In this document: one piece after another, positions 27,975 to 38,591 of the stretch | How the letters are laid out: each line of letters starts with the position of its first letter | How positions within the stretch are numbered: position 1 is the first letter of the stretch | DNA from: an uncultured Ruminiclostridium sp. | GTDB taxonomy: Bacteria; Bacillota; Clostridia; Oscillospirales; Ruminococcaceae | Assembly (NCBI GenBank): GCA_910585505.1 | Contig: CAJUFF010000001.1 | Span: forward strand, 27,871 to 91,870 | Length of the DNA stretch: 64,000 bases | Reading direction: 5' to 3' | The notes under the pieces: model-generated | Database searches by the model: none | Told to the model about the DNA's origin: nothing | What the model saw: the letters and a program-made list of their open reading frames with translations, nothing else | Translations under genes and position numbers: made by a program

Positions 27975-27975
27975 C

Positions 27976-28608
27976 TTAACCTTCTATCGCGGCTAAGGTA
28001 AGCTTGGAGGTGTCGGCGATCTCATCCTGACCGATTACCGTCTTGAGCATACCCTTGTTTTCATAGTAGCCCTTTAAAGGAGCGGTTTTTTCACGGTAGG
28101 TTTCAAGTCTCGAAAGCACCGTTTCGGGCTTGTCGTCTACCCGCTGTACTACCTTGGCGCCGCAGGAATCGCAGATTCCCTCGCTTTTTGTGGGCTTGTA
28201 TTCCATATGATAGGAAGCGCCGCAGCCTTCGCAGACTCTTCTTCCCGAAAGACGTGCAATTATTTTTTCATCGGGAACGCTGATCTCGATAACCTTATCG
28301 ATTTTTACGCCCATCTTTTCGAGCGCCTCAGCCTGCTCCACCGTTCTGGGGAAGCCGTCAAGGATAAAGCCGTTCTTGCAGTCGTCCTGCGCGATTCTGT
28401 CTTTCAGAATACCTATAACGATATCGTCGGGCACCAAATCGCCCTTATCCATACGCTCTTTTGCGGCAATACCCGCTGGCGTGGCGTTTTTTACGGCCTC
28501 ACGGAGCATATTGCCCGTGGAGATGGCGGGGATTCCCAACTTGTCGCATACGATCTCCGCCTGTGTTCCTTTTCCCGCTCCGGGAGCGCCTAAAAATATA
28601 AGATTCAT
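27976..28608 (-). CDS. adk: Adenylate kinase, zinc-containing lid
   Basis: 210 residues; interconverts ATP, AMP and ADP. The P-loop is GAPGAGKGT near the N-terminus. The LID has CEGC...CDSC, the four-cysteine zinc site of Gram-positive enzymes. FILDGFPRTVEQAEAL is the NMP-binding signature. Start at the ATG at 28608 with AAAAGGAG 8 bases upstream; a TTG two codons earlier is less likely. Confidence 0.96.
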   Translation of the reverse strand: MNLIFLGAPGAGKGTQAEIVCDKLGIPAISTGNMLREAVKNATPAGIAAKERMDKGDLVPDDIVIGILKDRIAQDDCKNGFILDGFPRTVEQAEALEKMGVKIDKVIEISVPDEKIIARLSGRRVCEGCGASYHMEYKPTKSEGICDSCGAKVVQRVDDKPETVLSRLETYREKTAPLKGYYENKGMLKTVIGQDEIADTSKLTLAAIEG

Positions 28609-28643
28609 TTGCAATACTCCTTTTTAGATAACCTGTTGTCGGT

Positions 28644-29957
28644 TTATTCCAGGAAGCCCTTATGATGACGCATCATCATCTGGCTTTCCAGCGAACGAAC
28701 GGTTTCAAGCGAAACGCCTACTACGATAAGGATCGTTGTACCGCCGAGGGAAAGTCCCTGTATACCGCTGAGATTCTGGAAAATGATCGGGAAAATTGCT
28801 ATGAAGCCGAGGAAGACGGCGCCGATAAGCGTAACCTTCGACAGCGAGTTGTTGATAAAATCCGCCGTGGGCTGTCCGGGTCTGTAACCGGGGATAGCGC
28901 CGTTGTTCTTCTTAAGATCGTTGGCGATCTGAATGGGGTTATACTGAATAGCCACATAGAAGTAGTTGAAGCCGATTATCAGGAGGAAATAAAGTACCGC
29001 GTAAAGCCAGCTCGAAGTGCTGAACAGTCTTACGAAGCCCTCCCAGAAATCGTGACCGCTTGTACCGTCGCCGCTGATTCCGAAGAAAAAGCAGATAGTA
29101 GAAGGAAGAGACATAATGGACATGGCAAAGATTATAGGCATAACGCCCGACATTGCCACCTTAATGGGAATATAAGAGGACTGACCTCCGTACATCTTTC
29201 TTCCCACAACGCGCTTGGCGTACTGAACGGGGATTTTTCTCTCCGCATTTGTCATTAAAACAACTAAAGTGATCATTCCCACATAAATAATAAGAATAAT
29301 GGGAACGAGAATAGCGTTCTTCATGCCGCCGGCGGAAATGGTTCTGAATAAACCGATAACATCGGCGGGAATACGGGATACGATACCCGCAAAAAGTATC
29401 ATTGAAATACCGTTTCCGATACCCTTTTCGCTTATCTGATCGCCTAACCAGATAATCAGCGACGCGCCCGCCACAAAGCAGCCGACTATAACTATCGCCG
29501 AAATAACGCCGTCAAAGCCGTTCGTATATTTTACAACACCGCCGTTTCTGAGGGTGATGTAAAACGCCACCGCCTGGAATATAGCCAGACCGAGAGCAAC
29601 CAGCTTGTTGATCTTGTTAAGCTTCTTCCTGCCTTCGTCGCCTTCCTTGGCGAGTCTCTCCAACGGCTTTATCGCAACCGTCAGGAGCTGAATAATGATT
29701 GACGCGTTAATATAAGGGGTAATCGACATTGCGAACAAGGTACCGTTGCTGAGCGATCCGCCGGTCATCTGATCCCAGTAGGAAAAGAGGTTTCCGCTGC
29801 CGCTGTCCATTCCCAGAACCGTGGATATCTTGTCGGTGTCTAAGAAAGGAACAAAGATACTTGCTCCCAAACGGAAAATCAAAATAATAAAGAGGGTGTA
29901 GAGGATCTTTTTTCTTAAGTCAGCGAGCTTCCAAGCATTTCGGAAAACTTCAAACAT
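28644..29957 (-). CDS. secY: Preprotein translocase subunit SecY
   Basis: 437 residues with ten hydrophobic segments; the protein-conducting channel of the inner membrane. Signature stretches include LGASIFVPFLDTD near the start, MSITPYINASIIIQLL, and the cytoplasmic loop YAKRVVGRKMYGGQSSYIPIK. The ATG overlaps the rplO stop by one base (TGATG), indicating translational coupling. Confidence 0.97.
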   Translation of the reverse strand: MFEVFRNAWKLADLRKKILYTLFIILIFRLGASIFVPFLDTDKISTVLGMDSGSGNLFSYWDQMTGGSLSNGTLFAMSITPYINASIIIQLLTVAIKPLERLAKEGDEGRKKLNKINKLVALGLAIFQAVAFYITLRNGGVVKYTNGFDGVISAIVIVGCFVAGASLIIWLGDQISEKGIGNGISMILFAGIVSRIPADVIGLFRTISAGGMKNAILVPIILIIYVGMITLVVLMTNAERKIPVQYAKRVVGRKMYGGQSSYIPIKVAMSGVMPIIFAMSIMSLPSTICFFFGISGDGTSGHDFWEGFVRLFSTSSWLYAVLYFLLIIGFNYFYVAIQYNPIQIANDLKKNNGAIPGYRPGQPTADFINNSLSKVTLIGAVFLGFIAIFPIIFQNLSGIQGLSLGGTTILIVVGVSLETVRSLESQMMMRHHKGFLE

Positions 29958-30403
29958 CAGATCACCTCAGCCTTTCCGCCTGCGCTCTCAATCTTGGATT
30001 TTGCGCTCTCGGAAAACTTGGCTGCCTTAACTGTCAGGGACTTGGTGATTTCGCCTCTGCCGAGAACCTTTACACCATCGAAGGTCTTCTTAAGAAGTCC
30101 CGCTTCTACAATAGCTGCTTCGTCAATTACCGCGCCGTTATCGAACCTCGCTTCCAAATCGGACACGTTTACAGTAGCGTAAACGGTGGCAAAGTTCTTG
30201 TTGTTGAATCCGCGCTTCGGGATACGCATGGCAAGCTTGGTCTGACCGCCTTCAAAGCCCGGCTTTACGCCGCCGCCAGAACGAGCCCACTGACCCTTGT
30301 GTCCCTTGCCGGATGTCTTGCCCCAGCCTGAGCCGTGTCCGCGGCCGATACGCTTAACTTCTCTGTTTGAACCGGGCGCGGGGGATAATTCGTGTAGCTT
30401 CAT
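29957..30403 (-). CDS. rplO: Large-subunit ribosomal protein L15
   Basis: 148 residues; begins [20 protein letters not shown] and has the glycine/arginine-rich [20 protein letters not shown] typical of L15, a late 50S assembly protein. It is coupled to secY by a one-base overlap and follows rpmD closely. Confidence 0.97.
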   Translation of the reverse strand: MKLHELSPAPGSNREVKRIGRGHGSGWGKTSGKGHKGQWARSGGGVKPGFEGGQTKLAMRIPKRGFNNKNFATVYATVNVSDLEARFDNGAVIDEAAIVEAGLLKKTFDGVKVLGRGEITKSLTVKAAKFSESAKSKIESAGGKAEVI

Positions 30404-30431
30404 TTATAAGCTCTCCTTTCCGGTAAATTTA

Positions 30432-30608
30432 TTATTCGTCCGTAACCTCAAGCAAATAGCTTATGGTTTTGATCTTGCCGTTGGTTGCCGCATTGTCGGG
30501 CTGCACGGTTGTATCGCCGATCTTGCGAAGACCGAGTGAATTTGCGGTGGCGATGTGACTGTCTTTGCGACCGATCAATGATTTAACCAGCTTTATTTTC
30601 TTTGACAT
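30432..30608 (-). CDS. rpmD: Large-subunit ribosomal protein L30
   Basis: 58 residues; reads MSKKIKLVKSLIGRKDSHIA at the start, with NSLGLRKIGDTTVQPDN in the middle, the L30 core. ATG at 30608 has GAAAGGAGAGCACCGAA before it. It lies between rpsE and rplO, as expected in the spc region. Confidence 0.95.
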   Translation of the reverse strand: MSKKIKLVKSLIGRKDSHIATANSLGLRKIGDTTVQPDNAATNGKIKTISYLLEVTDE

Positions 30609-30628
30609 TTCGGTGCTCTCCTTTCAGA

Positions 30629-31129
30629 TCAGTTGAAGATTTCCTTGACAGTCTTGCCTCTTAAAGCTGCAACCTGCTCGGCATCTCTGAGAGATGTAAG
30701 TCCCGCCATTGTAGCTCTTACTACGTTGCAGGGATTATTGGAACGAAGAGACTTTGTTCTGATATTCTTAATGCCCGCCATTTCGATAACGGAACGAACG
30801 GGGCCGCCCGCGATAACGCCGGTACCTTCGGGAGCGGGCTTCATAAGAACGGCGCCTGCGCCGAACTTGCCTACTACCTCGTGAGGTATCGTGGTGCCCT
30901 TGAGGGAAATTTTAACAAGGTTTTTCTTTGCGTCCTCGATTCCCTTGCGTATAGCGTCGGGAACTTCATTGGACTTACCCATTCCAAAGCCTACGATTCC
31001 GTTACCGTCGCCTACGACAACGAGCGCGCTGAATTTCATTACACGTCCGCCCTGAACTGTCTTGCTTACTCTGTTGATAGCAACGACTTTTTCGGAAAGC
31101 TCCAATTTTGATGCGTCTATAAGTGCCAA
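30629..31129 (-). CDS. rpsE: Small-subunit ribosomal protein S5
   Basis: 166 residues with the double-stranded RNA-binding motif in [20 protein letters not shown] and the conserved [20 protein letters not shown]. It helps translational accuracy at the mRNA entry site. It starts 16 bases after rplR. Confidence 0.98.
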   Translation of the reverse strand: MALIDASKLELSEKVVAINRVSKTVQGGRVMKFSALVVVGDGNGIVGFGMGKSNEVPDAIRKGIEDAKKNLVKISLKGTTIPHEVVGKFGAGAVLMKPAPEGTGVIAGGPVRSVIEMAGIKNIRTKSLRSNNPCNVVRATMAGLTSLRDAEQVAALRGKTVKEIFN

Positions 31130-31145
31130 AATTTTTTCCTCCTTC

Positions 31146-31505
31146 TTAGAAATTCAGTCCGCCTTCACGGGCGCCGTCTGCCAGCGCGGCCACTCTTCCG
31201 TGATAAACGTAGCCGGAACGGTCAAATACCACGTCGGCAATTCCCTTGGCCTTTGCCTTTTCCGCAAGAGCAAGACCAACCTTCTTCGCGGCCTCCGCGT
31301 TTCCGCCAAAGCCCTCGAATCCCTTCTCAAGAGTGGAAGCGGAGCAAAGGGTTACTCCCGCCACATCGTCGATAAGCTGCGCGTAAATATGCTTTGCGGA
31401 ACGGAAAACGTTAAGGCGGGGGCAAGAGGAGGTTCCGCTTACCTTTGCGCGGACTCTCTTATGACGCTTTATTCTGTTTTCCTTTTTATCTATGATTTTT
31501 TTCAT
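31146..31505 (-). CDS. rplR: Large-subunit ribosomal protein L18
   Basis: 119 residues; binds 5S r[40 protein letters not shown] and [20 protein letters not shown] are standard L18 segments. It starts 17 bases after rplF. Confidence 0.97.
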   Translation of the reverse strand: MKKIIDKKENRIKRHKRVRAKVSGTSSCPRLNVFRSAKHIYAQLIDDVAGVTLCSASTLEKGFEGFGGNAEAAKKVGLALAEKAKAKGIADVVFDRSGYVYHGRVAALADGAREGGLNF

Positions 31506-31522
31506 TATCTTTTACGCCTCCC

Positions 31523-32068
31523 TTACTTCTTGCCCTTAGCGGCTTTGCCTTCCTTGCGGCGGATAACTTCGTTGGCGTACTTAATTCCCTTGCCCTTATA
31601 GGGTTCGGGAGGACGTATACCTCTTACTTCCGCTGCGAACTGGCCTACCTTCTGCTTGTCTATGCCCTTGATAATAATCTGGTTGGGCTGGGGGGATTCG
31701 ATGGTGATATCCTCGGTATCGGATACTACAACGGGGTGGGAGAAACCGAGAGTAAGGTTAAGATCCTTTCCCTGCTTCTGGCATCTGTAACCTACGCCGT
31801 TAATCTCCAGCATCTTGGAGAATCCGTTGGTAACACCCTCGATCATATTGGCGATAAGGGTTCTCGTAAGTCCGTGAAGCGCACGGTTTTCCGCTTCGTC
31901 ATCGGGACGGGTAACATGTACCTCCGCGCCGTCAACGGTCACGGTCATCTGAGGCTTAAACTCCTTCGTAAGTGTGCCCTTGGGGCCTTTTACAGTAACC
32001 ACGCTGCCGTCAACCTTGACCTCAACGCCCGCGGGAACAGCAATAGGCTTTCTTCCGATTCTTGACAT
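31523..32068 (-). CDS. rplF: Large-subunit ribosomal protein L6
   Basis: 181 residues; begins [20 protein letters not shown] and ends with [20 protein letters not shown], the L6 signature that contacts 23S rRNA near the sarcin-ricin loop. Start set at 32068 because TAAGGAGGAACAGAAT precedes it; 15 extra residues in a longer reading overlap rpsH. Confidence 0.97.
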   Translation of the reverse strand: MSRIGRKPIAVPAGVEVKVDGSVVTVKGPKGTLTKEFKPQMTVTVDGAEVHVTRPDDEAENRALHGLTRTLIANMIEGVTNGFSKMLEINGVGYRCQKQGKDLNLTLGFSHPVVVSDTEDITIESPQPNQIIIKGIDKQKVGQFAAEVRGIRPPEPYKGKGIKYANEVIRRKEGKAAKGKK

Positions 32069-32081
32069 ATTCTGTTCCTCC

Positions 32082-32480
32082 TTACCATACAAACGCAAGG
32101 ACTTCGCCGCCAACGTGAGCCGCTCTCGCCGCTCTGTCGGTCATAACGCCCTTGGAGGTGGAAACGATTGCGATTCCGAGACCCTTCATTACCTTGGGCA
32201 TATCCTTGCTGTTTGAATAAATTCTCAGGCCGGGCTTGCTGACTCTGCGAAGTCCCGTAATTACCTGCTGCTTGTTTTCTGTGTACTTGAGTGTGATCCT
32301 GATGATTCCCTGCTTGTTGTCCTCAATAACACGGAAGTTCTTGATGTAGCCTTCGTCGGCGAGGATCTGAGCTATCTGCTTTTTCATATTTGAGCAGGGG
32401 ATATCAACAGAGGGGTGCTTCGCGGAATTTGCGTTGCGAATTCTCGTGAGCATATCCGCGATCGTATCGGTGATCTGCAT
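32082..32480 (-). CDS. rpsH: Small-subunit ribosomal protein S8
   Basis: 132 residues; begins [20 protein letters not shown] and ends [20 protein letters not shown], both typical of S8, a 16S central-domain assembly protein and, in other bacteria, the repressor of the spc region. A 149-bp gap with no gene separates it from rpsN. Confidence 0.98.
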   Translation of the reverse strand: MQITDTIADMLTRIRNANSAKHPSVDIPCSNMKKQIAQILADEGYIKNFRVIEDNKQGIIRITLKYTENKQQVITGLRRVSKPGLRIYSNSKDMPKVMKGLGIAIVSTSKGVMTDRAARAAHVGGEVLAFVW

Positions 32481-32629
32481 CTTTATGCGTCCTCCTGTAT
32501 AAATAGAGATAGGAAATCGGTAGTCAGCGGCCGCGGCCTTCGGATACCGGGGCTTATTGCAAGTTAACGCTCCGTCCGCGTCAAGACAAAATCCCGCCGC
32601 CTCGCTCTTGCCGTTTCATGGGTTTATAC

Positions 32630-32815
32630 TTACCAGCTTGCCTTCTTGACGCCGGGAATCTGACCCTTGTAAGCAAGCTCTCTAAAGCAAATTCTGCAAA
32701 TGCCATACTTACGGAGGTAAGCATGAGGTCTTCCGCAGAGCTTACATCTGTTGTACGCTCTTGTGGAGAACTTTGCAGGACGCTGCTGCTTTGCAATCAT
32801 TGATTTCTTTGCCAT
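32630..32815 (-). CDS. rpsN: Small-subunit ribosomal protein S14, zinc-binding type Z
   Basis: 61 residues, the short S14 form. The two CxxC pairs, CKLCG and CRICF, bind zinc. It is in the standard place between rplE and rpsH. With zinc-type L36 this indicates the zinc-dependent set of these ribosomal proteins. Confidence 0.97.
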   Translation of the reverse strand: MAKKSMIAKQQRPAKFSTRAYNRCKLCGRPHAYLRKYGICRICFRELAYKGQIPGVKKASW

Positions 32816-32844
32816 TTATAAGCTTCCTTTCAAATACCTTTCGG

Positions 32845-33384
32845 TTACTTAGAGAAGGGCGCGCCCATAAGGGACAGCAGCTCTCTCGCTTCCTCATCGG
32901 TGTTGGCGGTGGTCACGAAATTGATGTCCATTCCGCGGATCTGATCAATTTTTTCGTAATCTATTTCGGGGAAAATAAGCTGTTCCTTAACGCCTACGCT
33001 GTAATTTCCTCTTCCGTCGAAGCTGTTGGGATTGATGCCTCTGAAGTCACGTACACGAGGGAGCGCAACATTGAAGAAACGATCGAGAAATTCATACATT
33101 GTCTCGCCTCTCAGCGTTACCTTCACGCCGATGATATTGCCCTCGCGGAGCTTGAAGTTTGCAATAGCCTTTTTAGCCTTGCAGATAACGGGCTTCTGAC
33201 CGGTTATCGCGGAGAGATCCGCCATAATGGCGTCAACCTTTTTGTGGTCGTCCTTGGCTTCGCCGCAGGCTACGTTTACAACAATCTTGTCAAGCTTCGG
33301 AATCTGCATTACGCTCTTGTAGCCGAACTTCTTGAACAGAGCGGGAGCAACGGTTTCCTTGTAGTAGGTTTTCATTGTTGACAT
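32845..33384 (-). CDS. rplE: Large-subunit ribosomal protein L5
   Basis: 179 residues; a 5S rRNA-binding protein. It has [40 protein letters not shown] and the C-terminal [26 protein letters not shown] lies 8 bases before the ATG at 33384. It follows rplX. Confidence 0.98.
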   Translation of the reverse strand: MSTMKTYYKETVAPALFKKFGYKSVMQIPKLDKIVVNVACGEAKDDHKKVDAIMADLSAITGQKPVICKAKKAIANFKLREGNIIGVKVTLRGETMYEFLDRFFNVALPRVRDFRGINPNSFDGRGNYSVGVKEQLIFPEIDYEKIDQIRGMDINFVTTANTDEEARELLSLMGAPFSK

Positions 33385-33478
33385 AATTTTTTCTCCTTAC
33401 TGCGGGTGACAGCAGGAAGTTACCTTATCCTGCCCCTCCACCTGAGTTTATTTCAATAATCCGCCTTGGGCGGGCGCA

Positions 33479-33793
33479 TTAAAGCTGCGCGCCGCAGTGC
33501 TTGCAGATTCTTACCTTTTTGTCGCCTTCGATCTTATGTCCGACTCTGGTAGCCTTATTGCACTTGGGGCAAACGGGCATAACCTTGCAGGCGTAAAGGG
33601 GGCCTTCCGCCTTTACTATGCCGCCCAGCTCGCCCTGTCTTCTGGGCTTTACATGCTTGGTGACCATGTTTCTGCCCTCGACGATTACCTTGCCCTCGGA
33701 GGGGGAAACTTCCAGCACCTTACCCTTTTTACCCTTGTCCTTGCCGGAAATAATCATTACCTCGTCGCCTTTTTTAACGTGTAAAGTGTTCAT
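33479..33793 (-). CDS. rplX: Large-subunit ribosomal protein L24
   Basis: 104 residues with a KOW motif ([20 protein letters not shown]) and a C-terminal [10 protein letters not shown]...CKHCGAQL zinc-ribbon-like tail. L24 starts 50S assembly. It starts 12 bases after rplN. Confidence 0.97.
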   Translation of the reverse strand: MNTLHVKKGDEVMIISGKDKGKKGKVLEVSPSEGKVIVEGRNMVTKHVKPRRQGELGGIVKAEGPLYACKVMPVCPKCNKATRVGHKIEGDKKVRICKHCGAQL

Positions 33794-33805
33794 TCCTGCT
33801 CCTCC

Positions 33806-34174
33806 TTAAAGTACTTCGGGAGCAAGGGACAGGATCTTCATGTATTCCTTGTCACGAAGCTCTCTGGCCACAGGTCCGAAAATACGGGTTCCTCTGGGAT
33901 TCTTGTCTTCCTTGATCAAAACAGCCGCGTTTTCGTCAAAACGAATATAAGTGCCGTCGTCACGTCTTACGCCTGTGGCGCTGCGAACGATAACGCATTT
34001 TACAACGTCACCCTTCTTTACCGTGCCGCCGGGAGCTGCTTTTTTAACGGAAGCCACAACTACGTCGCCGATATTGGCATACTTTCTGCGTGTGCCGCCT
34101 AACACCCTGATACACATAAGCTCTTTCGCTCCTGTGTTGTCAGCCACTTTAAGGCGTGTCTGCATTTGTATCAT
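33806..34174 (-). CDS. rplN: Large-subunit ribosomal protein L14
   Basis: 122 residues; begins [20 protein letters not shown] and ends [16 protein letters not shown] residues ([13 protein letters not shown]). It forms an inter-subunit bridge and binds 23S rRNA. GGAAGGAG precedes the ATG. It follows rpsQ by 21 bases. Confidence 0.98.
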   Translation of the reverse strand: MIQMQTRLKVADNTGAKELMCIRVLGGTRRKYANIGDVVVASVKKAAPGGTVKKGDVVKCVIVRSATGVRRDDGTYIRFDENAAVLIKEDKNPRGTRIFGPVARELRDKEYMKILSLAPEVL

Positions 34175-34195
34175 TGGTTTTTACTCCTTCCGTTA

Positions 34196-34456
34196 TTACT
34201 TGCTTCTTTCAAGCACTTCAACAAGTCTCCATCTCTTGTCCTTGGAAAGAGGTCTTGTTTCCATTATCTTTACCTTATCGCCTACGTTGCAGGTGTTTTC
34301 CTCATCGTGAGCTTTAAGCTTAATGGTGCGCTTGATGATTTTCTTGTACAAGGGGTGGCGAACATTGTCCTTCAGTGCCACTACGATGGTTTTGTCCATC
34401 TTGTTGCTTACTACAACGCCAACTCTTGTTTTTCTGAGGTTCCTTGTGTTTTCCAA
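34196..34456 (-). CDS. rpsQ: Small-subunit ribosomal protein S17, TTG start
   Basis: 86 residues with [20 protein letters not shown] and [18 protein letters not shown], typical of S17. I chose the TTG at 34456 because the family N-terminus is MENTRN-like and GGGGAGG lies 8 bases before it. The upstream in-frame GTG at 34477 would place that ribosome binding site inside the coding region. It follows rpmC by 17 bases. Confidence 0.93.
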   Translation of the reverse strand: MENTRNLRKTRVGVVVSNKMDKTIVVALKDNVRHPLYKKIIKRTIKLKAHDEENTCNVGDKVKIMETRPLSKDKRWRLVEVLERSK

Positions 34457-34473
34457 AGTTCGTTCCTCCCCTC

Positions 34474-34677
34474 TCACTTATTCGCTTCGATTTCGCGCTG
34501 GCGGCGAATCGTTTTGACAACTGCGATTTCCTTCTTAACCGCTTTAATCCTCATGGGATTCTCAAGACGGTTTACGGCAAGCTGAAAACGGAGGTTGAAC
34601 AGTTCCTGTTTAAGCTCGGTTTCTTTTGTGTTAAGCTCCGCCTCGCTCAGCTCTCTGATTTCCTTGGTAGCCTTCAT
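34474..34677 (-). CDS. rpmC: Large-subunit ribosomal protein L29
   Basis: 67 residues; begins [20 protein letters not shown] and ends [13 protein letters not shown]. It is near the tunnel exit, where chaperones dock. Start at 34677 with AAGGAGGCGAGCAGTA upstream; this ATG shares one base with the rplP stop, so the two are coupled. Confidence 0.97.
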   Translation of the reverse strand: MKATKEIRELSEAELNTKETELKQELFNLRFQLAVNRLENPMRIKAVKKEIAVVKTIRRQREIEANK

Positions 34678-35102
34678 TACTGCTCGCCTCCTTCTTCTTT
34701 CTTCATCACAAACTTGCATTTGATGGGCAGCTTGTGCATAGCGAGACGCATAGCCTCTCTCGCCACTTCTTCGCTTACTCCCGCAATCTCAAACATTACT
34801 CTTCCGGGCTTTACAACCGCTACCCAGTATTCGGGAGCGCCCTTACCGGAACCCATACGGGTGCCCATAGGCTTCTTTGTTACGGGCATATCGGGGAATA
34901 TCTTGATCCAGACCTGACCGCCGCGCTTGATGTAACGGGTCATGGCGATACGAGCCGCCTCGATCTGGTTGCTGGTGATCCATGCGGGCTCCAAAGCCTG
35001 CAAGCCGTAGTCGCCGTAGCATACTACGTTGCCGCGTGTTGCCTTACCGGTCATGCGGCCTCTCTGCACTCTGCGGTGCTTTACTCTCTTAGGAAGCAGC
35101 AT
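34677..35102 (-). CDS. rplP: Large-subunit ribosomal protein L16
   Basis: 141 residues; begins [20 protein letters not shown] and contains [20 protein letters not shown], the conserved loop reaching toward the A site. It overlaps rpsC at one end and rpmC at the other by single bases, a tightly coupled trio. Confidence 0.98.
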   Translation of the reverse strand: MLLPKRVKHRRVQRGRMTGKATRGNVVCYGDYGLQALEPAWITSNQIEAARIAMTRYIKRGGQVWIKIFPDMPVTKKPMGTRMGSGKGAPEYWVAVVKPGRVMFEIAGVSEEVAREAMRLAMHKLPIKCKFVMKKEEGGEQ

Positions 35103-35899
35103 CAGTCGTTACCTCCTTCTTTTCTCTCTGCTTTGGGGGCGAAATTTCTTCTTTCGCCGCGGTTTGCGCGGTCTCCGCGGTTGGCGCGATCGCCTCTGTC
35201 GCGGTTATCGCGGTTGTCTCTGGCTCTTCTTGCGGGCTTTTCGGTCTTCTTTTCCTTACCGATTTCGCCCTTGAGAACCTCGCCCTTGTACAGCCATACC
35301 TTAACGCCGATAATGCCGTAGGTGGTGCTGGCTCTCGCTACGCCGTAGTCGATGTCGGCGCGAAGAGTCTGAAGGGGAATTGTGCCCTCGTGATAGCTTT
35401 CGGTGCGGGCGATTTCCGCGCCGCCGAGTCTTCCGCTTACCTGAGTCTTGATACCCTTTGCGCCGCACTTCATTGTACGTCCGATACAGGTCTTCATGGC
35501 TCTTCTGAAGCTTACGCGGCCCTCAAGCTGAGAAGCGATGTTCTCGGCGATAAGCTGCGCGTTCATATCGCGGTTTTTTACCTCGATAATGTTGATGTTT
35601 ACGGGCTTGCCGTTTGTCATCTTTTCAAGCTCGGTTCTGAGCTTTTCAATCTCCGCGCCCTTCTGTCCGATAACCATGCCGGGCTGTGCGCAGTGAATGT
35701 GGATCTTTACTCTCGCGGCGTCACGCTCGATCTCGATGTCGGGAATACCGGCCTTGTAGAGCTTTTTCTTAAGATACTCACGAATCTTAAAGTCTTCAAC
35801 CAATGTGTCGCCGAAGGTTGCCTTACCCGCATACCAGCGAGAATCCCAATCCTTGATAACACCCACTCTAAGACCGTGTGGATTAACCTTTTGTCCCAT
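35102..35899 (-). CDS. rpsC: Small-subunit ribosomal protein S3 with long charged tail
   Basis: 265 residues. The KH domain includes [20 protein letters not shown] and the C-terminal domain [17 protein letters not shown]. About 50 extra residues follow, rich in R, D, N and G with near-tandem [20 protein letters not shown], longer than many S3 proteins. S3 lines the mRNA entry tunnel; the tail is likely disordered. It starts 12 bases after rplV. Confidence 0.97.
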   Translation of the reverse strand: MGQKVNPHGLRVGVIKDWDSRWYAGKATFGDTLVEDFKIREYLKKKLYKAGIPDIEIERDAARVKIHIHCAQPGMVIGQKGAEIEKLRTELEKMTNGKPVNINIIEVKNRDMNAQLIAENIASQLEGRVSFRRAMKTCIGRTMKCGAKGIKTQVSGRLGGAEIARTESYHEGTIPLQTLRADIDYGVARASTTYGIIGVKVWLYKGEVLKGEIGKEKKTEKPARRARDNRDNRDRGDRANRGDRANRGERRNFAPKAERKEGGND

Positions 35900-35911
35900 T
35901 GTTATCCTCCC

Positions 35912-36247
35912 TTATTCTGCTTCCTTGACAACCAAAACGATATTGGATGTTCTTTTTAAAATGCGGTGAGCGCTTCCCTTTGCGGCGGGTCTTATTCTCT
36001 TGAGAGTAACCCCCTCACCGCACCAGCACTCGGAAACGTAGCAGCTTCCGACGTCCATATTGTGGTTGTTCTCCGCGTTTGCCATAGCGGACTTGAGAAG
36101 CTTCATAAGCGGCTCGCTGGCTGCCTTGGGCGTCAGCTTTAACGTAGCCATAGCCACGTCGCAGGGCTTGTTTCTGATAAGATCAAGCACGATCTTCACC
36201 TTGCGGGGCGAAATACGAACGTGTTTGAGTTCTGCTCTTGCCTCCAT
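35912..36247 (-). CDS. rplV: Large-subunit ribosomal protein L22
   Basis: 111 residues; begins MEARAELKHVRISPRKVKIV and ends RILKRTSNIVLVVKEAE. Its beta-hairpin forms part of the peptide exit tunnel. GGAGGAGTAACGT lies ahead of the ATG. It follows rpsS by 13 bases. Confidence 0.97.
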   Translation of the reverse strand: MEARAELKHVRISPRKVKIVLDLIRNKPCDVAMATLKLTPKAASEPLMKLLKSAMANAENNHNMDVGSCYVSECWCGEGVTLKRIRPAAKGSAHRILKRTSNIVLVVKEAE

Positions 36248-36260
36248 ACGTTACTCCTCC

Positions 36261-36536
36261 TTACTTCTTAGTGGTCTTGCTGCCTACATGACCCTTAAAG
36301 GTTCTTGTGGGAGCAAATTCGCCCAGCTTATGACCTACCATATCCTCGGTAACATAAACGGGAATGTGTTTTCTGCCGTCGTGTACTGCGAATGTGTGTC
36401 CTACGAAATCGGGGAAAATTGTGCTTGAACGGCTCCAGGTCTTAAGAACCTTCTTTTCGCCGGACTCGTTCATGGAAAGAACTCTCTTGTAAAGCGCTTC
36501 CTGCACATAAGGTCCCTTCTTGATGCTTCTGCTCAT
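36261..36536 (-). CDS. rpsS: Small-subunit ribosomal protein S19
   Basis: 91 residues; begins [20 protein letters not shown] and has the conserved [20 protein letters not shown] and [12 protein letters not shown]. It is in the 30S head next to S13. It is separated from rplB by an unusual 264-bp gap. Confidence 0.98.
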   Translation of the reverse strand: MSRSIKKGPYVQEALYKRVLSMNESGEKKVLKTWSRSSTIFPDFVGHTFAVHDGRKHIPVYVTEDMVGHKLGEFAPTRTFKGHVGSKTTKK

Positions 36537-36800
36537 ATATTTGTTATCCTTTCAATTGCAAGTTAAGTACTTTGCCGCTCTGCGGCAAAGTACGCCTATT
36601 TCGCTTCTCGGTCGAACGACCGAAATTTTGCTTCGCAAAAGCGCTTCATAGGCGCGTTTGCGCCTTCAATAAACGCTGCTCCGCAAAATTTTTCAAAAAC
36701 GTCTTTTTGGCTTACGCTTGTTCTTGCGCCGCTGTCAGCCGCTGACAAACGCTTATTAACAATTGCGGTATTATTGTGTTTTTTATGAACGAAGATCGGC
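36537..36800. other. Structured 264-bp gap between rplB and rpsS
   Basis: No gene is seen. Several hairpins crowd this stretch: GTACTTTGCCGC/GCGGCAAAGTAC, TCGGTCG/CGACCGA, TTTTGC/GCAAAA, AGGCGCG/CGCGCCT-like and GCGGCTGTCAGCCGC-type. An outer pair (CGCCTAT/ATAGGCG) could enclose three of them. Neighbouring genes in this operon are mostly 0-30 bp apart. Confidence 0.6.
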
Positions 36801-37634
36801 TTACTTGCCGTTTCTTCTCTTTACGATAAACTTGTCGGTTCTGTTCTTTGTCTTGCGGGTCTTGTAACCCATAGCGGGCTTGCCCCAAGGAGTAACAGGG
36901 CCGGGACGTCCAACGGGAGATTTGCCTTCGCCGCCGCCGTGAGGGTGGTCGTTGGGGTTCATTACGGAACCTCTGACTGTGGGTCTTATGCCCATATGAC
37001 GAGTGCGGCCGGCTTTACCGATATTTACGTTAGAGTGATCCGCGTTGGAAACAACGCCGATTGTCGCCATACAGTTATCGAGAACGTTGCGAAGCTCGCC
37101 GCTGGGAAGTCTCACCATTGCGTAACCGTTTTCCTTAGCCATGAGCTGAGCCATGTTGCCGGCGGAGCGTACAAGCTGCGCACCCTTTCCGGGGTGAAGC
37201 TCAACGTTGTGAATAACGGTACCCACGGGAATGTTTACCATGGGAAGCGCGTTGCCGGGCTTGATGTCGGCATCTGCGCCCGCTCTTACCTTGTCCCCTA
37301 CCTTAAGGCCTTCGGGAGCGATAATATATCTTTTTTCGCCGTCCTCGTATTTAACGAGAGCGATAAAAGCGGTTCTGTTGGGATCGTACTCAAGGGTCAT
37401 AACCTCGGCATCCATGCCCAGCTTATTTCTCTTGAAGTCGATTATTCTGTACTTTCTTCTGTTTCCGCCGCCCTTATGTCTTACGGTGATTCTGCCGTAG
37501 CTGTTGCGACCCGAGTGCTTCTTGAGGGTTTCAAGCAGACTCTTTTCGGGAGCAACCTTTGACAAACCGCTGTAATCAATAACAGTCATGCCTCTGCGAC
37601 CGGGGGTCACGGGCTTATAGGTTTTCATAGCCAT
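36801..37634 (-). CDS. rplB: Large-subunit ribosomal protein L2
   Basis: 277 residues; begins [20 protein letters not shown]. It has the RNA-binding SH3-like domain and the C-terminal [20 protein letters not shown] loop close to the peptidyl-transferase centre. It follows rplW by 18 bases. Confidence 0.98.
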   Translation of the reverse strand: MAMKTYKPVTPGRRGMTVIDYSGLSKVAPEKSLLETLKKHSGRNSYGRITVRHKGGGNRRKYRIIDFKRNKLGMDAEVMTLEYDPNRTAFIALVKYEDGEKRYIIAPEGLKVGDKVRAGADADIKPGNALPMVNIPVGTVIHNVELHPGKGAQLVRSAGNMAQLMAKENGYAMVRLPSGELRNVLDNCMATIGVVSNADHSNVNIGKAGRTRHMGIRPTVRGSVMNPNDHPHGGGEGKSPVGRPGPVTPWGKPAMGYKTRKTKNRTDKFIVKRRNGK

Positions 37635-37652
37635 TGTAATTCAACTCCTTAC

Positions 37653-37952
37653 TTAAATCATGCCGTCGAAGAACTCGATGGTTTTGGAATCGGGGGTTAT
37701 TGTAACGATAGCCTTTTTCCACGCGGTGGTATAGCCTTCGTTTCTTCCCATTCTCTTCTTTCTTCCGCGGACGTTCATTGTGTTGACCTTTTCAACCTTT
37801 ACGTCCTTGAAAAGCTGCTCGACCGCTTTCTTGATCTCGATCTTATTGGCGGTCTTGGCTACCTTGAAGGTATACTTTCTGTCAGCAAGCGCATCCATGG
37901 AAGCTTCGGTGATAATGGGACGGATAATGATGTCCTGTACAGTTTTTTCCAT
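37653..37952 (-). CDS. rplW: Large-subunit ribosomal protein L23
   Basis: 99 residues; has [20 protein letters not shown] and [20 protein letters not shown], standard for L23, the docking site for trigger factor and SRP at the exit tunnel. Its ATG overlaps the rplD stop by one base. Confidence 0.97.
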   Translation of the reverse strand: MEKTVQDIIIRPIITEASMDALADRKYTFKVAKTANKIEIKKAVEQLFKDVKVEKVNTMNVRGRKKRMGRNEGYTTAWKKAIVTITPDSKTIEFFDGMI

Positions 37953-38575
37953 TACGCATATACCTCCTCGATTTTTGCCACGGCGTCCTTTACCACAACA
38001 AATTTGCTGTAATTAAGGATATCGTATACGTTAAGAGTGTTTACCTGTGTCGTCTTAACGCCGGGAATGTTGGCGGCGCTCTTGATTACCTGCTGATCAA
38101 CGGTGTCAAGTACGATAAGAGCCTTGCCGTCCACATTAAGCGCCTTGAGCATATTCACAATGGATTTTGTCTTGAATCCGTCGGTCTTTATGCTGTCAAC
38201 AACAACCATTTCGTTTTCCTGTACCTTAGAGGACAGAGCGGAAAGGAGAGCGAGTCTCTTTACCTTTTTATTAAGCGTGTAAGTGTAGCTTCTGGGCTTG
38301 GGGCCGAGAGCGATACCGCCGTGACGCCACTGGGGGCTTCTGGTGGAACCCTGTCTCGCGTGACCGGTGCCCTTCTGTCTCCAGGGCTTTCTTCCGCCGC
38401 CGCTTACCTCTGTTCTGGTAAGAGTGGACTGTGTGCCCTGACGCTGATTCGCCAGATAGTTTACAACCGCCTGGTGCATAGCGTACTCGCTGGGCTCGAT
38501 GCCGAATACCGCGTCGTTAAGCTCAAGCTCGGAGACTGCGTTGCCGTTCATATCGTAAACCGATACCTTTGCCAT
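37952..38575 (-). CDS. rplD: Large-subunit ribosomal protein L4
   Basis: 207 residues; begins [20 protein letters not shown] and has the long internal loop [20 protein letters not shown] that lines the exit tunnel. Start at 38575 chosen because GGGAGGAGGATTTATA precedes it. In enterobacteria L4 represses the S10 operon; in Firmicutes this varies. Confidence 0.97.
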   Translation of the reverse strand: MAKVSVYDMNGNAVSELELNDAVFGIEPSEYAMHQAVVNYLANQRQGTQSTLTRTEVSGGGRKPWRQKGTGHARQGSTRSPQWRHGGIALGPKPRSYTYTLNKKVKRLALLSALSSKVQENEMVVVDSIKTDGFKTKSIVNMLKALNVDGKALIVLDTVDQQVIKSAANIPGVKTTQVNTLNVYDILNYSKFVVVKDAVAKIEEVYA

Positions 38576-38591
38576 TATAAATCCTCCTCCC

